Assembly (NCBI RefSeq): GCF_026344035.1
Contig: NZ_JAPKND010000001.1
Location: 186,001 to 250,000 of the forward strand
Source of the DNA: Alcaligenes endophyticus
GTDB lineage: Bacteria > Pseudomonadota > Gammaproteobacteria > Burkholderiales > Burkholderiaceae_B
Reading direction: 5' to 3'
DNA length: 64,000 nt
In this document: positions 49,345 through 57,588 of the stretch, piece after piece
Position numbering within the stretch: the first letter of the stretch is position 1
How the letters are laid out: the number at the start of each line of letters is the position of its first letter
Translations under genes and position numbers: made by a program
The notes under the pieces: generated by a model
The model's database searches: none
What the model was told of the DNA's origin: nothing
The model's input: only the letters and a program-made list of their open reading frames with translations

Positions 49345-49941
49345 ATGACCAGTAGCACGACGATGCAAGTAACTTATCCACACTCCCTTTCTGCTAACTT
49401 CACCTCTGAAACCATGCTGATACGTGACGTACAAGCCGAAGATTTCGAACAAATTCAAGCTATCTATGCGTACCACGTGCTGCATAGCACCGCTACGTTT
49501 GAAGAAGTCCCACCATCGATAACAGAGATGCGACACCGCTACGATGACATACAGCAAGCAGGGCTGCCTTACTTGGTCGCGGTGTTGAATGAACAAATCG
49601 TAGGCTATGCCTATGCGGGTCTTTACCGCTCTCGAGCGGCTTACCGCTTCACTCTAGAAGACTCGATCTACTTGGCTCGCGGCCAAATTGGCAAGGGCTT
49701 GGGTAAGGCCCTGCTAAAAGAGCTGCTAGTACGTTGCGAACAGGGCCCGTGGCGCCAAATGATAGCGGTGATTGCTGGTCATGACAAACATGAGTCCATC
49801 GGTTTGCATAGAGCATTAGGCTTTGTTCACGCAGGCACCCAAGTAGCCACAGGCTATAAATTTCAACAATGGATAGACGTAGTCTTTATGCAACGCGCTT
49901 TAGGGGCTGGCAATAGCACACCACCCACACCTGAGGATTGA
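49345..49941 (+). CDS. GNAT N-acetyltransferase (phosphinothricin/methionine sulfone acetyltransferase type)
   Basis: 198 residues, ATG 49345 with AAGGA nine bases upstream. Features are MLIRDVQAEDFEQIQAIYAYHVLHSTATFEEVPPS (typical PAT start, around residue 28), the acetyl-CoA site RGQIGKGLGKALLKELL, and GLHRALGFVHAGTQVATGYKFQQWIDVVFMQR. The first 27 residues extend beyond the usual family start; ATG 49414 (MLIRDV) is an alternative. Acts on small amine substrates; exact substrate unknown. Confidence 0.88.
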   Translation: MTSSTTMQVTYPHSLSANFTSETMLIRDVQAEDFEQIQAIYAYHVLHSTATFEEVPPSITEMRHRYDDIQQAGLPYLVAVLNEQIVGYAYAGLYRSRAAYRFTLEDSIYLARGQIGKGLGKALLKELLVRCEQGPWRQMIAVIAGHDKHESIGLHRALGFVHAGTQVATGYKFQQWIDVVFMQRALGAGNSTPPTPED

Positions 49942-49952
49942 ATTCAGTTGCT

Positions 49953-50759
49953 CTACGCCAAGGTTAACTCATGCTGCGCTAACCACTGCCGCATCTGTGC
50001 GCTTTTCAGCACCTCATATTCGGCTACCCGTTGCGCCCCTAAGACATCGCCCTCGACACTCTGTGTCGCTGGATGACACATCATCGTGTCACCATGCTGC
50101 ATTAAGCTTAACCAATACTGCACCCACTGAGCATAAGCCTCACGCCCACCAGAAAAATCATAGACTCCGGTAAAGGCTGCATTCATGGTGACGCGTTTAG
50201 CGATCGCCAAACGAGCCAGTTCAGTTGCCCCTAAGGCGGCGATGATACGCGGCTTAACTGTGGCTTTACTGCGCCCTTCTGGTGTATTGATGCGTTCTGC
50301 ACCGGTATAGCGTAACCAAGGCGGATTCGCGGCATAGCGTTGCTCTATTTGCGCTAACAGAAGCTCGCGTATTTGCGGCAGTTGGTGCACATGTTGGTGG
50401 CCGTCAATATAATCCGGCACTTGTTGCATATGCCGTTCAAATAAGTCTAATTGGTGCGCGATACTAGCCTTTATTTTTTCTATGGGCAAGCACCGTAGAT
50501 AGGCGAGCACGATGAGTTTTTTTAGTGGCCAAATAGCTTGAGAGGAGTCGCTCAGGCGTTCCGTAAAATTCAGATGCAGCCCCTTTTGACCTGGAGCTTG
50601 GCGTAGGCTTGGCACCGACACTTGGAACGAGCGGCCATCCACTAAACAAGACGTACCACTCAATCTTTTACTGGCTAACAACTCTACAATACTGCTATCG
50701 ATTGCTTGATCTTGACCGAAATCGTCAGCACAAATACTAATTACTTTTCGCATGCCCAT
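49953..50759 (-). CDS. ChbG/HpnK/NaxD-like polysaccharide or lipid-sugar deacetylase
   Basis: 268 residues from ATG 50759, which has AAGGA six bases upstream. ICADDFGQDQAID at the start supplies the metal-binding aspartates, HLNFTERL and IDGHQHVHQLPQIRELL the metal histidines, and MMCHPA the C-terminal catalytic segment, all marks of the YdjC/ChbG fold. It neighbours genes for an ArnT-like and a DPM1-like transferase. NaxD of Francisella and LgmC of Bordetella, members of this family, N-deacetylate undecaprenyl-phosphate amino sugar before transfer to lipid A. That role is inferred for this gene. Confidence 0.85.
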   Translation of the reverse strand: MGMRKVISICADDFGQDQAIDSSIVELLASKRLSGTSCLVDGRSFQVSVPSLRQAPGQKGLHLNFTERLSDSSQAIWPLKKLIVLAYLRCLPIEKIKASIAHQLDLFERHMQQVPDYIDGHQHVHQLPQIRELLLAQIEQRYAANPPWLRYTGAERINTPEGRSKATVKPRIIAALGATELARLAIAKRVTMNAAFTGVYDFSGGREAYAQWVQYWLSLMQHGDTMMCHPATQSVEGDVLGAQRVAEYEVLKSAQMRQWLAQHELTLA

Positions 50760-50776
50760 CTTTATCCTTACATAAC

Positions 50777-51154
50777 ATGCCACGACAGCTATTTTTCTTC
50801 ATTTTAATTGGCTCTTTAGCGGCTGGCGTTCATTGGGGCGCTGTTGTATTGCTGGTCAGTCATGCGCACGTGCCTCCCCTATGGGCCAACCTGATAGGCT
50901 GGCTGGCTGCTTTCACCGTCTCGTTCGGCGGCCACTATACCTTAACGTTCACCCAGCATAGCATTCCATTTCTTACCGCGCTGCGGCGTTTTTTCCTAGT
51001 GTCTGCATTAGGCTTTGGAGTCAATGAAAGTGCCTATGCTGTCTTGCTACATTACAGCTCGCTTTCCTATCAGTATCTGCTCGCCGTGGTATTAGTAGCG
51101 ATGGCTTTTGTCACCTTTGTTTTAAGTCGAGTGTGGGCCTTTGCGCACAAATAG
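50777..51154 (+). CDS. GtrA-family membrane protein (putative polyprenyl-phosphate-sugar flippase)
   Basis: 125 residues with four hydrophobic helices and the GtrA pattern (RQLFFFILIGSLAAGVHWGAVVLLV, ANLIGWLAAFTVSFGGHYTLTF, YQYLLAVVLVAMAFVTFVLSRVWAF). Such proteins are thought to move lipid-linked sugars across the inner membrane. It starts 17 bases from the divergent deacetylase and its 3' end overlaps the convergent ArnT-like gene by 44 bases. Confidence 0.88.
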   Translation: MPRQLFFFILIGSLAAGVHWGAVVLLVSHAHVPPLWANLIGWLAAFTVSFGGHYTLTFTQHSIPFLTALRRFFLVSALGFGVNESAYAVLLHYSSLSYQYLLAVVLVAMAFVTFVLSRVWAFAHK

Positions 51155-52766
51155 CCTGAATCTGCTCTCTGGCAACATGGTATAAAACCAGACGTTTATC
51201 TTGGTAACTGGGTTTTAGCGGCTCCAACCAAGAAAGCCCCTGTACATGGTCAGGACTGCTGAGCAACCAATAATTATTACTGGCCTGCCCAGCCTGACAT
51301 AGACGCGTCACAAAGTCTGACTCTTCTATGAGCTGCATGTTCATATTGTTAGGCTCGAACTGGGCGGCATCATACAACTCTTGTCGCCACGTATCGACAC
51401 GCTGTCGGCCAAGCTCAGACCAACTTCCTACCGCGACAGTTGGCATTTTATCCGCTAAGTAGTAATTTAAATCAAAACGATATAAATCTAAATAAACAAG
51501 CTGATCAGACGGTTGCCGTGCGGCAGCAATAACACTCGCTACCATCCGGCTAGTAGACGGTGGCATCAATATCACTCCTGCCACAGCAGTGCCGCACACG
51601 CCGATTCCAATCAGGGTCAATATATTTAAACTACGCTGTGCTTTTGCTGCACTATTGCGTTGGACCCAGAGCAGGTACCCCTCGGCCATAAAATAAATAA
51701 AAGGCGCTACTGCTGGTAAAACATACCCTATCAGCTTGGAGCTAGGGAGCGAGAAGAACACTACAACCGTTAATAACAGCGTAAGCATCAGCCCTTGTAC
51801 ACTACCCACCGTAGACGCCTGCCGGCATGCGCACAAGCGTAGGCCCAACAGACCCGAAAACGGAAGGCAAGCCACTGGCAACACCAACCAATAAAACCAA
51901 AATGGATTAACGTTATTAAAGCTACTTTCTAAGAAACGATGAAAGTGCTGATAAACAATGTAATAGTCGAAAAAGCCTGAATAATAACTTTGCATAGAAA
52001 GCATCCAGGGCAAGGCTATGACAACTAAAAGAGCAATGCCTGGCCAATAAAGTAAACGCGCTAGGCTATCCCAACGCGTGCGCCCAACTAACCAAAAAAA
52101 CATTACTCCTGCAGGTAAAACAATACCAATTAAACCTTTTGCTAAAAACCCCATGCCTAGCAGCGCATACGCCAAGCACAAAGAACGTTTATAAGCTTGA
52201 CCTGCTTCGTAAGAAAAAACACTATGTGCAGCCGCCAAGACTGTCAGCACCAACAATGCCCCTATCGTCATATCCAAATTGGCGTAATGAGCTCCTCCAA
52301 ACAAAAAAGGAGTGACTGCAAGAAATAAGGTCTGTATTCCCGCCAATTTTAAAGACTGGTACTTTTTACAGAAAGCGTGCATGCCAGCAACCAATAAGCT
52401 AGCAAATAAGGCTGAGACAAGCCGGGCAGCTAATGCGTTGTGTCCAAATAACTTTAATGAACAAGCTGTTAGCCAATAAAACAAGGGAGGCTTATGAAAG
52501 TAAGGCAGACCGTCCAATCTAGGTACCCAGAAGTCACCACTTTGTATCATGTACCAGGCCACGCCGACATAGCGGCCTTCATCGGGGATAAGTAAAGGAT
52601 ACAGTCCTAGGGTGGGCACATACCACCCTAGCATCAATACCATAATAACCAGGCTCGATTGAGCTCCTAAAAACTCACTGAAACGCCATGCCCACGGCGT
52701 TAACAATAGGCTAGGCCAAGACGTAAAATGGCGTTTTAAGTACGCAACAACACGGACTCTTGACAT
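51111..52766 (-). CDS. ArnT-like glycosyltransferase family 39 protein
   Basis: 551 residues, about twelve helices with a C-terminal soluble domain. LIPDEGRYVGVAWYMIQSGDFWVPRLDGLPYFHKPPLFYWLTA holds the acidic active site and the PPL motif of ArnT/PMT enzymes. It transfers a sugar from a lipid carrier to the periplasmic face acceptor, here probably lipid A phosphate. The 3' end overlaps the convergent GtrA gene. It lies 64 bases after the GT2 gene on the same strand. Confidence 0.9.
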   Translation of the reverse strand: MSRVRVVAYLKRHFTSWPSLLLTPWAWRFSEFLGAQSSLVIMVLMLGWYVPTLGLYPLLIPDEGRYVGVAWYMIQSGDFWVPRLDGLPYFHKPPLFYWLTACSLKLFGHNALAARLVSALFASLLVAGMHAFCKKYQSLKLAGIQTLFLAVTPFLFGGAHYANLDMTIGALLVLTVLAAAHSVFSYEAGQAYKRSLCLAYALLGMGFLAKGLIGIVLPAGVMFFWLVGRTRWDSLARLLYWPGIALLVVIALPWMLSMQSYYSGFFDYYIVYQHFHRFLESSFNNVNPFWFYWLVLPVACLPFSGLLGLRLCACRQASTVGSVQGLMLTLLLTVVVFFSLPSSKLIGYVLPAVAPFIYFMAEGYLLWVQRNSAAKAQRSLNILTLIGIGVCGTAVAGVILMPPSTSRMVASVIAAARQPSDQLVYLDLYRFDLNYYLADKMPTVAVGSWSELGRQRVDTWRQELYDAAQFEPNNMNMQLIEESDFVTRLCQAGQASNNYWLLSSPDHVQGLSWLEPLKPSYQDKRLVLYHVAREQIQAICAQRPTLDLKQR

Positions 52767-52830
52767 GAAGAAAGGAGGGGGAGCTAGACTTTAGTTGACT
52801 CTGCAGCAGAACGGCCTGCAGATTGATGTT

Positions 52831-53799
52831 TTATTCGGATTTGGGCGATTGGGAGTCGGGCAAACCTTTACCGGTGCGCTGTCGTACCAGATACAACGGA
52901 CGGTCTTTGACTTCCACAAAAATACTAGCAATATACTCACCAACTATTCCCAAGGACATGAGATTAACCCCTGAGAAAAAGAGTACAACCGTAATCAATG
53001 AAACCCATCCACGTACCTGCTCGCCGTACACAAAGTACTTCAACAGCACAAATAAACCGTAAGAAAACGAGAGCAAGGCGAGCAAAGTGCCCAGCAAACT
53101 GACTAAACGCAATGGCCAAGTCGTAAAAGCAGTGAGCCCATCCACCGCAAAACGTAACAACTTACCTGGCTTAAAACGACTGACACCATGTGCGCGTTCG
53201 GCGGGTGTGTAGTAGATAGGACCAGACTGAAAGCCCACCCAGGCAAATAAGCCTTTCATGAAACGGCTGCGTTCGGGTAGAGCCAGTAACGCTTGAACGA
53301 CATTGCGGTCCAATAAACGGAAGTCACCCGCATCACGGGGAACGCGCAAGCCGTTAGAAGTGCGCATCAGCTTATAAAACAAGGCGGTACCGATGCGTTT
53401 GCCCCAGCCCTCATCATCGCGACTCGCACGCACGGCATAAACCATGTCCAATCCCCCTTGCCACATATGCAGCATTTCAGGAATTAAACTAGGGGGGTGT
53501 TGCATGTCAGCATCTAAGCACACCACCACATCGCCCTGGCTGGCCTGTAAGCCAGCCGTTAAGGCCGCTTCTTTACCAAAGTTACGTGACAGTTGTATAT
53601 AAACCAATTCGGGATAGTGTTGCAGCAATTGCTTTGTGACGGTCTCGGTGTTGTCCGTACTCCCATCATCCACAATGATGATTTCAAACGCCAACTTTAA
53701 CTTGCGTAACTCTTGCACCAGCACTGGCAAAAGCAATGGAATATTTTCGGCTTCATTAAGTCCAGGCACAATACAAGTTAACGTTGAGGCATGTCGCAT
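52831..53799 (-). CDS. DPM1/ArnC-like family 2 glycosyltransferase
   Basis: 322 residues from ATG 53799; a GTG at 53817 is possible but neither has a clear ribosome site. The GT2 domain has CIVPGLNEAENIPLLLPVL, VDDGSTDNT, the DxD motif in CLDADMQHPP and GFQSGPIYYTPAERAHGVSRF; two helices follow (LLALLSFSYGLFVLLKYF and LITVVLFFSGVNLMSLGIVGEYI). It should charge undecaprenyl phosphate with a sugar at the cytoplasmic face. In this cassette it would play the part of LgmA/FlmF2. Sugar identity is not predictable. Confidence 0.9.
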   Translation of the reverse strand: MRHASTLTCIVPGLNEAENIPLLLPVLVQELRKLKLAFEIIIVDDGSTDNTETVTKQLLQHYPELVYIQLSRNFGKEAALTAGLQASQGDVVVCLDADMQHPPSLIPEMLHMWQGGLDMVYAVRASRDDEGWGKRIGTALFYKLMRTSNGLRVPRDAGDFRLLDRNVVQALLALPERSRFMKGLFAWVGFQSGPIYYTPAERAHGVSRFKPGKLLRFAVDGLTAFTTWPLRLVSLLGTLLALLSFSYGLFVLLKYFVYGEQVRGWVSLITVVLFFSGVNLMSLGIVGEYIASIFVEVKDRPLYLVRQRTGKGLPDSQSPKSE

Positions 53800-54008
53800 G
53801 CTTAGGCAAATGTCCACTAATACAAATCGAGTTTTAAGGTCAGTTGGGCGAAAGCTCTAATATTGAATGAGTCTTACGCTGCTCCGGAACAACAATTAAC
53901 AAATTGTAGCGCTGCGCCGTGAAATATACGTTGTTTTATGCAATAGTATAGTCACCCCCATCGCCCCGTGCCAGTTAGTACCTCCATCCGTTCCACAGTT
54001 CCCGCTAC

Positions 54009-54055
54009 TTGACCTCCAGCACTATACCCAATAAGATCTATTTTAAATATACCTT
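54009..54055 (+). promoter_or_regulatory. promoter with overlapping NsrR-type operator
   Basis: TTGACC at 54009-54014 and TAAGAT at 54032-54037 with a 17-base spacer form a good sigma-70 promoter. Over its -10 lies an imperfect palindrome at 54033-54055 of the form AAG-N-T-N-TATTT-N-AAATA-N-A-N-CTT, 18 of 23 positions symmetric, resembling the NsrR consensus (GATGyATTT-y-AAATrCATC). It ends 17 bases before the hemoglobin start, so NsrR would block transcription and nitric oxide would relieve it. Confidence 0.75.
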
Positions 54056-54072
54056 TAAGCGAGAAAAGTACG

Positions 54073-54480
54073 ATGGACGCAGCGCCTCCTCTTTGCACTG
54101 AAGCTGAAATCAAATCTTTGGTTTCGGACTTTTACGACCACATCCGCCTTGACGAGATGCTCGGGCCTATTTTCTCGGCCCACATTCATAACTGGGACGA
54201 ACATCTAGGCATCATGGAACGCTTTTGGTCTTCATTATTATTAAAAACAGCCAGCTATCAAGGCTCTCCTATGGCCAAGCATATGCGCTTAGACCATTTA
54301 GAGGCTGCTCACTTTGAGCAGTGGTTACGCTTATTTAAACAAACCTGTGCCGAACGAGAAAATCTTGCCATGGGAGAGCAAGCGTTGCAGTATGCACAAC
54401 GTATTGCACGCAGCTTTTGGATGAACTATCAGTTCCACCATAATCCCATCAAAGTCGCCAGTGATCTGACCCTACCCTAA
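54073..54480 (+). CDS. group III truncated hemoglobin
   Basis: 135 residues. LVSDFYDHIRLDEMLGPIFSAHIHNWDEHLGIMERFWSSLLL and the proximal-histidine segment LEAAHFEQWLRLFKQT match Ctb-like group III globins, which bind oxygen and nitric oxide. ATG 54073 follows GAGAAAAG. It starts the operon with nsrR one base after its stop, and an NsrR-type site covers its promoter; a role in handling nitric oxide is inferred. Confidence 0.9.
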   Translation: MDAAPPLCTEAEIKSLVSDFYDHIRLDEMLGPIFSAHIHNWDEHLGIMERFWSSLLLKTASYQGSPMAKHMRLDHLEAAHFEQWLRLFKQTCAERENLAMGEQALQYAQRIARSFWMNYQFHHNPIKVASDLTLP

Positions 54481-54481
54481 T

Positions 54482-54931
54482 ATGCGCCTTACTAGCCTGA
54501 CCGATTATTCCATGCGCTTGATGATGTACCTTGATCAACATCCGGAGCGACTTTGTACCATTGCAGAAGTCGCCAGTTATCATGGCATATCTGAAGCGCA
54601 TCTAATGAAAATTACCCATTTACTCGCTAAAGGAGAGTGGATAATTACCCAACGAGGAAAAAATGGCGGAATGAAGTTAGCCAAGCCCAGCACACACATT
54701 AATCTGGGTAAATTAATACGTTATATGGAAAGTGACTTAGCCGTGGTCGAGTGCTTGGGTACGCAAACTCAATGCGTACTCAGTGGGCAATGCCGCTTAA
54801 CAGGTATTTTAAATCAAGCCTTACAGCATTTTTTACAGCATCTGGATCAATACACTCTGGCAGATCTACTCCCCCCACGCTGTCAGTCAGCAATGGGGGA
54901 ACAAAGCGTGTTTTTACTACCTAAGCAGTAA
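54482..54931 (+). CDS. nsrR: Rrf2-family regulator NsrR
   Basis: 149 residues. The winged helix is MRLTSLTDYSMRLMMYLDQH...TIAEVASYHGISEAHLMKITHLLAKGEWIITQRGKNGGMKLAKP. The three cluster cysteines are in VECLGTQTQCVLSGQCRL (residues about 92, 99, 105), the spacing of [Fe-S] NsrR nitric oxide sensors, not that of IscR. Starts one base after the globin stop, hence autoregulated with it. Confidence 0.9.
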   Translation: MRLTSLTDYSMRLMMYLDQHPERLCTIAEVASYHGISEAHLMKITHLLAKGEWIITQRGKNGGMKLAKPSTHINLGKLIRYMESDLAVVECLGTQTQCVLSGQCRLTGILNQALQHFLQHLDQYTLADLLPPRCQSAMGEQSVFLLPKQ

Positions 54932-54941
54932 AAACTCTTGC

Positions 54942-56141
54942 TTACAACAAGTCGCAACGTATTGTGGCAGGATCGGAACGTATGCTTTCTAGAGTTGCCT
55001 CATCTGGCAGCCTATCAATGTCAATTAAGACATAACCCAACTCGCCTTGCGTTTGAAGCTGCTGACTGACTATATTAAGACCAAGATCAGCCAATCGCTT
55101 ATTCAAGGCGCTCACCGCCCCTGGCATATTTTTGTGCACATGCAACAAACGTACTTGTGTTGAGCTCGCCGCGTACGAAATTTCGGGAAAATTCACCGCC
55201 CCCTTAGTGGCGCCATACTTAGCAAAACTCACCAACTTCTCGGCAACTTCCCGACCAATATTGGCTTGCGATTCTTGGGTGCTACCGCCAATGTGGGGCG
55301 TCAAAATGACATTACTCAACCCGCGCAAAGGGCTTTGCAAAGGCTCATTGACTCCCTTAGGTTCAACAGGGAATACATCCAGAGCGGCCCCTGCAAGATG
55401 ACCCGACGCCAATGCTGCATGCAAAGCGTCGATATCCACCACACTGCCTCGGGAGGCATTAATCAGAATCGCCCCTTTTTTCATGGCTGCTAAGGCCGCT
55501 GCATTAATAATATTATCCGTAGCAGTGCCTCCGGGCACATGCAAAGTCACCACATCAGCTTCAGCCAGCATGCGTTGCAAGTCTGGGCAAACCTGAGCGT
55601 TGCTTAACGGTAGTTTTGACTCCACATCATGAAATAGCACTCGCATTCCCAACAGCTCGGCTAAAGTGCCTACCTGAGAGCCAATATTTCCATATCCAAT
55701 AATGCCCAGAGTTTTCCCGCGCGCCTCGTAAGCGCCTTCCGCTGACTTATCCCAATACCCCTCATGTACTCGGGCATTTTTTTCTGGAATGCGGCGCAAC
55801 AGCAAAATAGCTTCTGCTAACACTAATTCTGCCACAGAGCGGGTGTTAGAAAAGGGCGCATTAAAAACGGGAACGCCTGCCAGTGATAAGGCATCTAAGT
55901 CGACCTGGTTTGTCCCAATACAAAAACATCCCAATACCCGTAAGCAATCGGACTGAGCGAGCACGCTGGCATCAAACTGAGTGCGTGAACGTATCCCGAT
56001 AATACTTGCCCCTTTTACGGCGTCAAATAAGGACTGGCCTGTTAATGCAGCAGGATAAGTCTGAATATCGGTGTAACCAGCCGCAGCAAAAACCTCTTGT
56101 GCGCTAGGATTGATGTTTTCAAACAAGACAATACGGCTCAT
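54942..56141 (-). CDS. serA: D-3-phosphoglycerate dehydrogenase
   Basis: First step of serine synthesis. 399 residues: substrate domain, NAD domain with LGIIGYGNIGSQV (near 147), catalytic ARG site NASRGSVVDIDAL, glutamate in DVFPVEP and histidine in LTPHIGGSTQESQ, and a C-terminal ACT domain (VRLLHVHKNMPGAVSALNKRL...) that senses serine. Length corresponds to the E. coli-type enzyme. Confidence 0.94.
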   Translation of the reverse strand: MSRIVLFENINPSAQEVFAAAGYTDIQTYPAALTGQSLFDAVKGASIIGIRSRTQFDASVLAQSDCLRVLGCFCIGTNQVDLDALSLAGVPVFNAPFSNTRSVAELVLAEAILLLRRIPEKNARVHEGYWDKSAEGAYEARGKTLGIIGYGNIGSQVGTLAELLGMRVLFHDVESKLPLSNAQVCPDLQRMLAEADVVTLHVPGGTATDNIINAAALAAMKKGAILINASRGSVVDIDALHAALASGHLAGAALDVFPVEPKGVNEPLQSPLRGLSNVILTPHIGGSTQESQANIGREVAEKLVSFAKYGATKGAVNFPEISYAASSTQVRLLHVHKNMPGAVSALNKRLADLGLNIVSQQLQTQGELGYVLIDIDRLPDEATLESIRSDPATIRCDLL

Positions 56142-56234
56142 GGGCGAATTCCAGAAAAATCAATTAGTCTATAAATGGTACTATTTTTTTTTCTTTCCCG
56201 CTGTAGAGTCCGAAAGCCTGTAGGGCTAGCCCCT

Positions 56235-56265
56235 AAAAAAAAGCCCCTTACCTAAGCAAGGGGCT
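56235..56265 (-). terminator. terminator of the cytochrome c peroxidase gene
   Basis: Reading leftward, AGCCCCTT and AAGGGGCT form a stem around an 8-base loop followed by a run of eight T. It lies just beyond the stop of the peroxidase gene. Confidence 0.88.
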
Positions 56266-56276
56266 ACATCAACTAT

Positions 56277-57278
56277 TTATGAGCCGAAAGGAACTGGACG
56301 CGGAGTGTCATCACGCGAAGCAGGTAAAATCGGCAAAACAATTTCAGGCTGCTTACCTGTTAAGGTTTTTAGAAACGCAACAATTTGAGCGTTTTCCTCA
56401 GCGCTAAACTTTTTCCCTAACTGTAGACGTCCCATGATATCGACTGCTTCCCCTAAGGTATCGACGGCCCCGTCATGGAAGTACGGATAGGTAAGCTCAA
56501 CGTTCCGTAAGGTTGGAACTTTAAAATTAAAACGATCAGCGTCTTTACCGGTGACCGCTACCCGACCTTCCGCTGGATTATCCGTCACGTAGGGCTCTAT
56601 TAAACCCATCTTCTGAAATGAACTGCCGCCTAAGTTTGGTCCATTGTGGCACGCCACGCAGCCACTAGTTTTAAAGAGCTGATAACCCGCGAGCTCTTGG
56701 TCGGTTATGGCTTTATCGTCGCCCTTTAACCATAAATCAAAACGCGCATCAGGGGTCACTAAGGTTTCTTCAAACGCAGCGATTGCCTCAGTCACCTGAT
56801 CAATACCAATGCTTGGCGTGCCAAAAACCTGCTTAAACTCTGCCTTATACTCAGGCACAGAAGACAAAAACTCTAAAGCCAACTCGTGCGTAAACGCCAT
56901 TTCTTTAGGATTGGCGATAGGCCCGCCCGCCTGCTCTCGTAAGTCTGCTGCCCGCCCGTCCCAAAACTGGGCCACGTTCAGGCTGGAGTTCAAGACGGTA
57001 GGTGAGTTAATAGGGCCTTCCTGCCAACGATCACCGATAGAAGTCTTGATGTTGTCGGTTCCCCCCATGCTTAAGTTGTGGCAGGAATTACACGAGATAA
57101 AACCAGAACGCGATAGTCTAGGTTCAAAAAAAAGCTTTTTACCCAGCTCTACCATGGCGGGGTTATCAACCTGAACAGGCGGGATGACTTGTACTGGCTC
57201 ATTGCGCTGGGCCCACGCTTGAGCAGAGACCAACAACGAAGTAGAGCTAAGAATCAGAGTAAGCAGGCGGGCTTTCAT
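56277..57278 (-). CDS. periplasmic di-heme cytochrome c peroxidase
   Basis: Reduces hydrogen peroxide to water with electrons from small cytochromes. 333 residues with a cleaved signal peptide (LLTLILSSTSLLVSAQAWA) and two heme sites, CNSCH near residue 60 and CVACH near 205. FFEPRLSRSGFISCNSCHNLSMGG, PKEMAFTHE and NFKVPTLRNVELTYPYFHDGAV are typical of the CcpA/MauG-like bacterial family. Monocistronic; divergent from the LuxR-type gene. Confidence 0.95.
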   Translation of the reverse strand: MKARLLTLILSSTSLLVSAQAWAQRNEPVQVIPPVQVDNPAMVELGKKLFFEPRLSRSGFISCNSCHNLSMGGTDNIKTSIGDRWQEGPINSPTVLNSSLNVAQFWDGRAADLREQAGGPIANPKEMAFTHELALEFLSSVPEYKAEFKQVFGTPSIGIDQVTEAIAAFEETLVTPDARFDLWLKGDDKAITDQELAGYQLFKTSGCVACHNGPNLGGSSFQKMGLIEPYVTDNPAEGRVAVTGKDADRFNFKVPTLRNVELTYPYFHDGAVDTLGEAVDIMGRLQLGKKFSAEENAQIVAFLKTLTGKQPEIVLPILPASRDDTPRPVPFGS

Positions 57279-57588
57279 AGCATTTCCTTGTGAAACAAAT
57301 AACCGCAGAGTGAGGCAAGTGCACTAGCAGGGGCAATGGGGTAACCCTATTAGCAACAAGGTTATAGTAGCGTTTAATTTTGTTACACCATTTGATACAA
57401 GACAAAGAAATGCCGCTTTAGCGACTGTATTATGCGCAATTCTCAGCGAAACTTCTGTGCGCCCTAAGCAACAAAGATACCGTCCTCTGTACTACAGCAT
57501 GCGCACCCAGACGAAAAAATTATTATTATTCTTGCAACACTGAAAAAATGTTACATTCCTTCTAGGCAACGCACTAGTTCACCACCTT
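57279..57588. other. divergent promoter region between cytochrome c peroxidase and the LuxR-type gene
   Basis: 310 bases with no gene. Reading leftward, ACTATAACC near 57362 could be the -10 of the peroxidase gene. I searched for an FNR/Anr box (TTGAT-N4-ATCAA) and found only the single half-site-like TTGATAC at 57393. For the LuxR-type gene, TTGCAA at 57532 is a possible -35. Confidence 0.4.

Noticed and set aside
57279-57588. FNR/Anr box upstream of the cytochrome c peroxidase gene
   Set aside because: Only one half-site-like TTGAT is present, with no matching ATCAA at the right distance.
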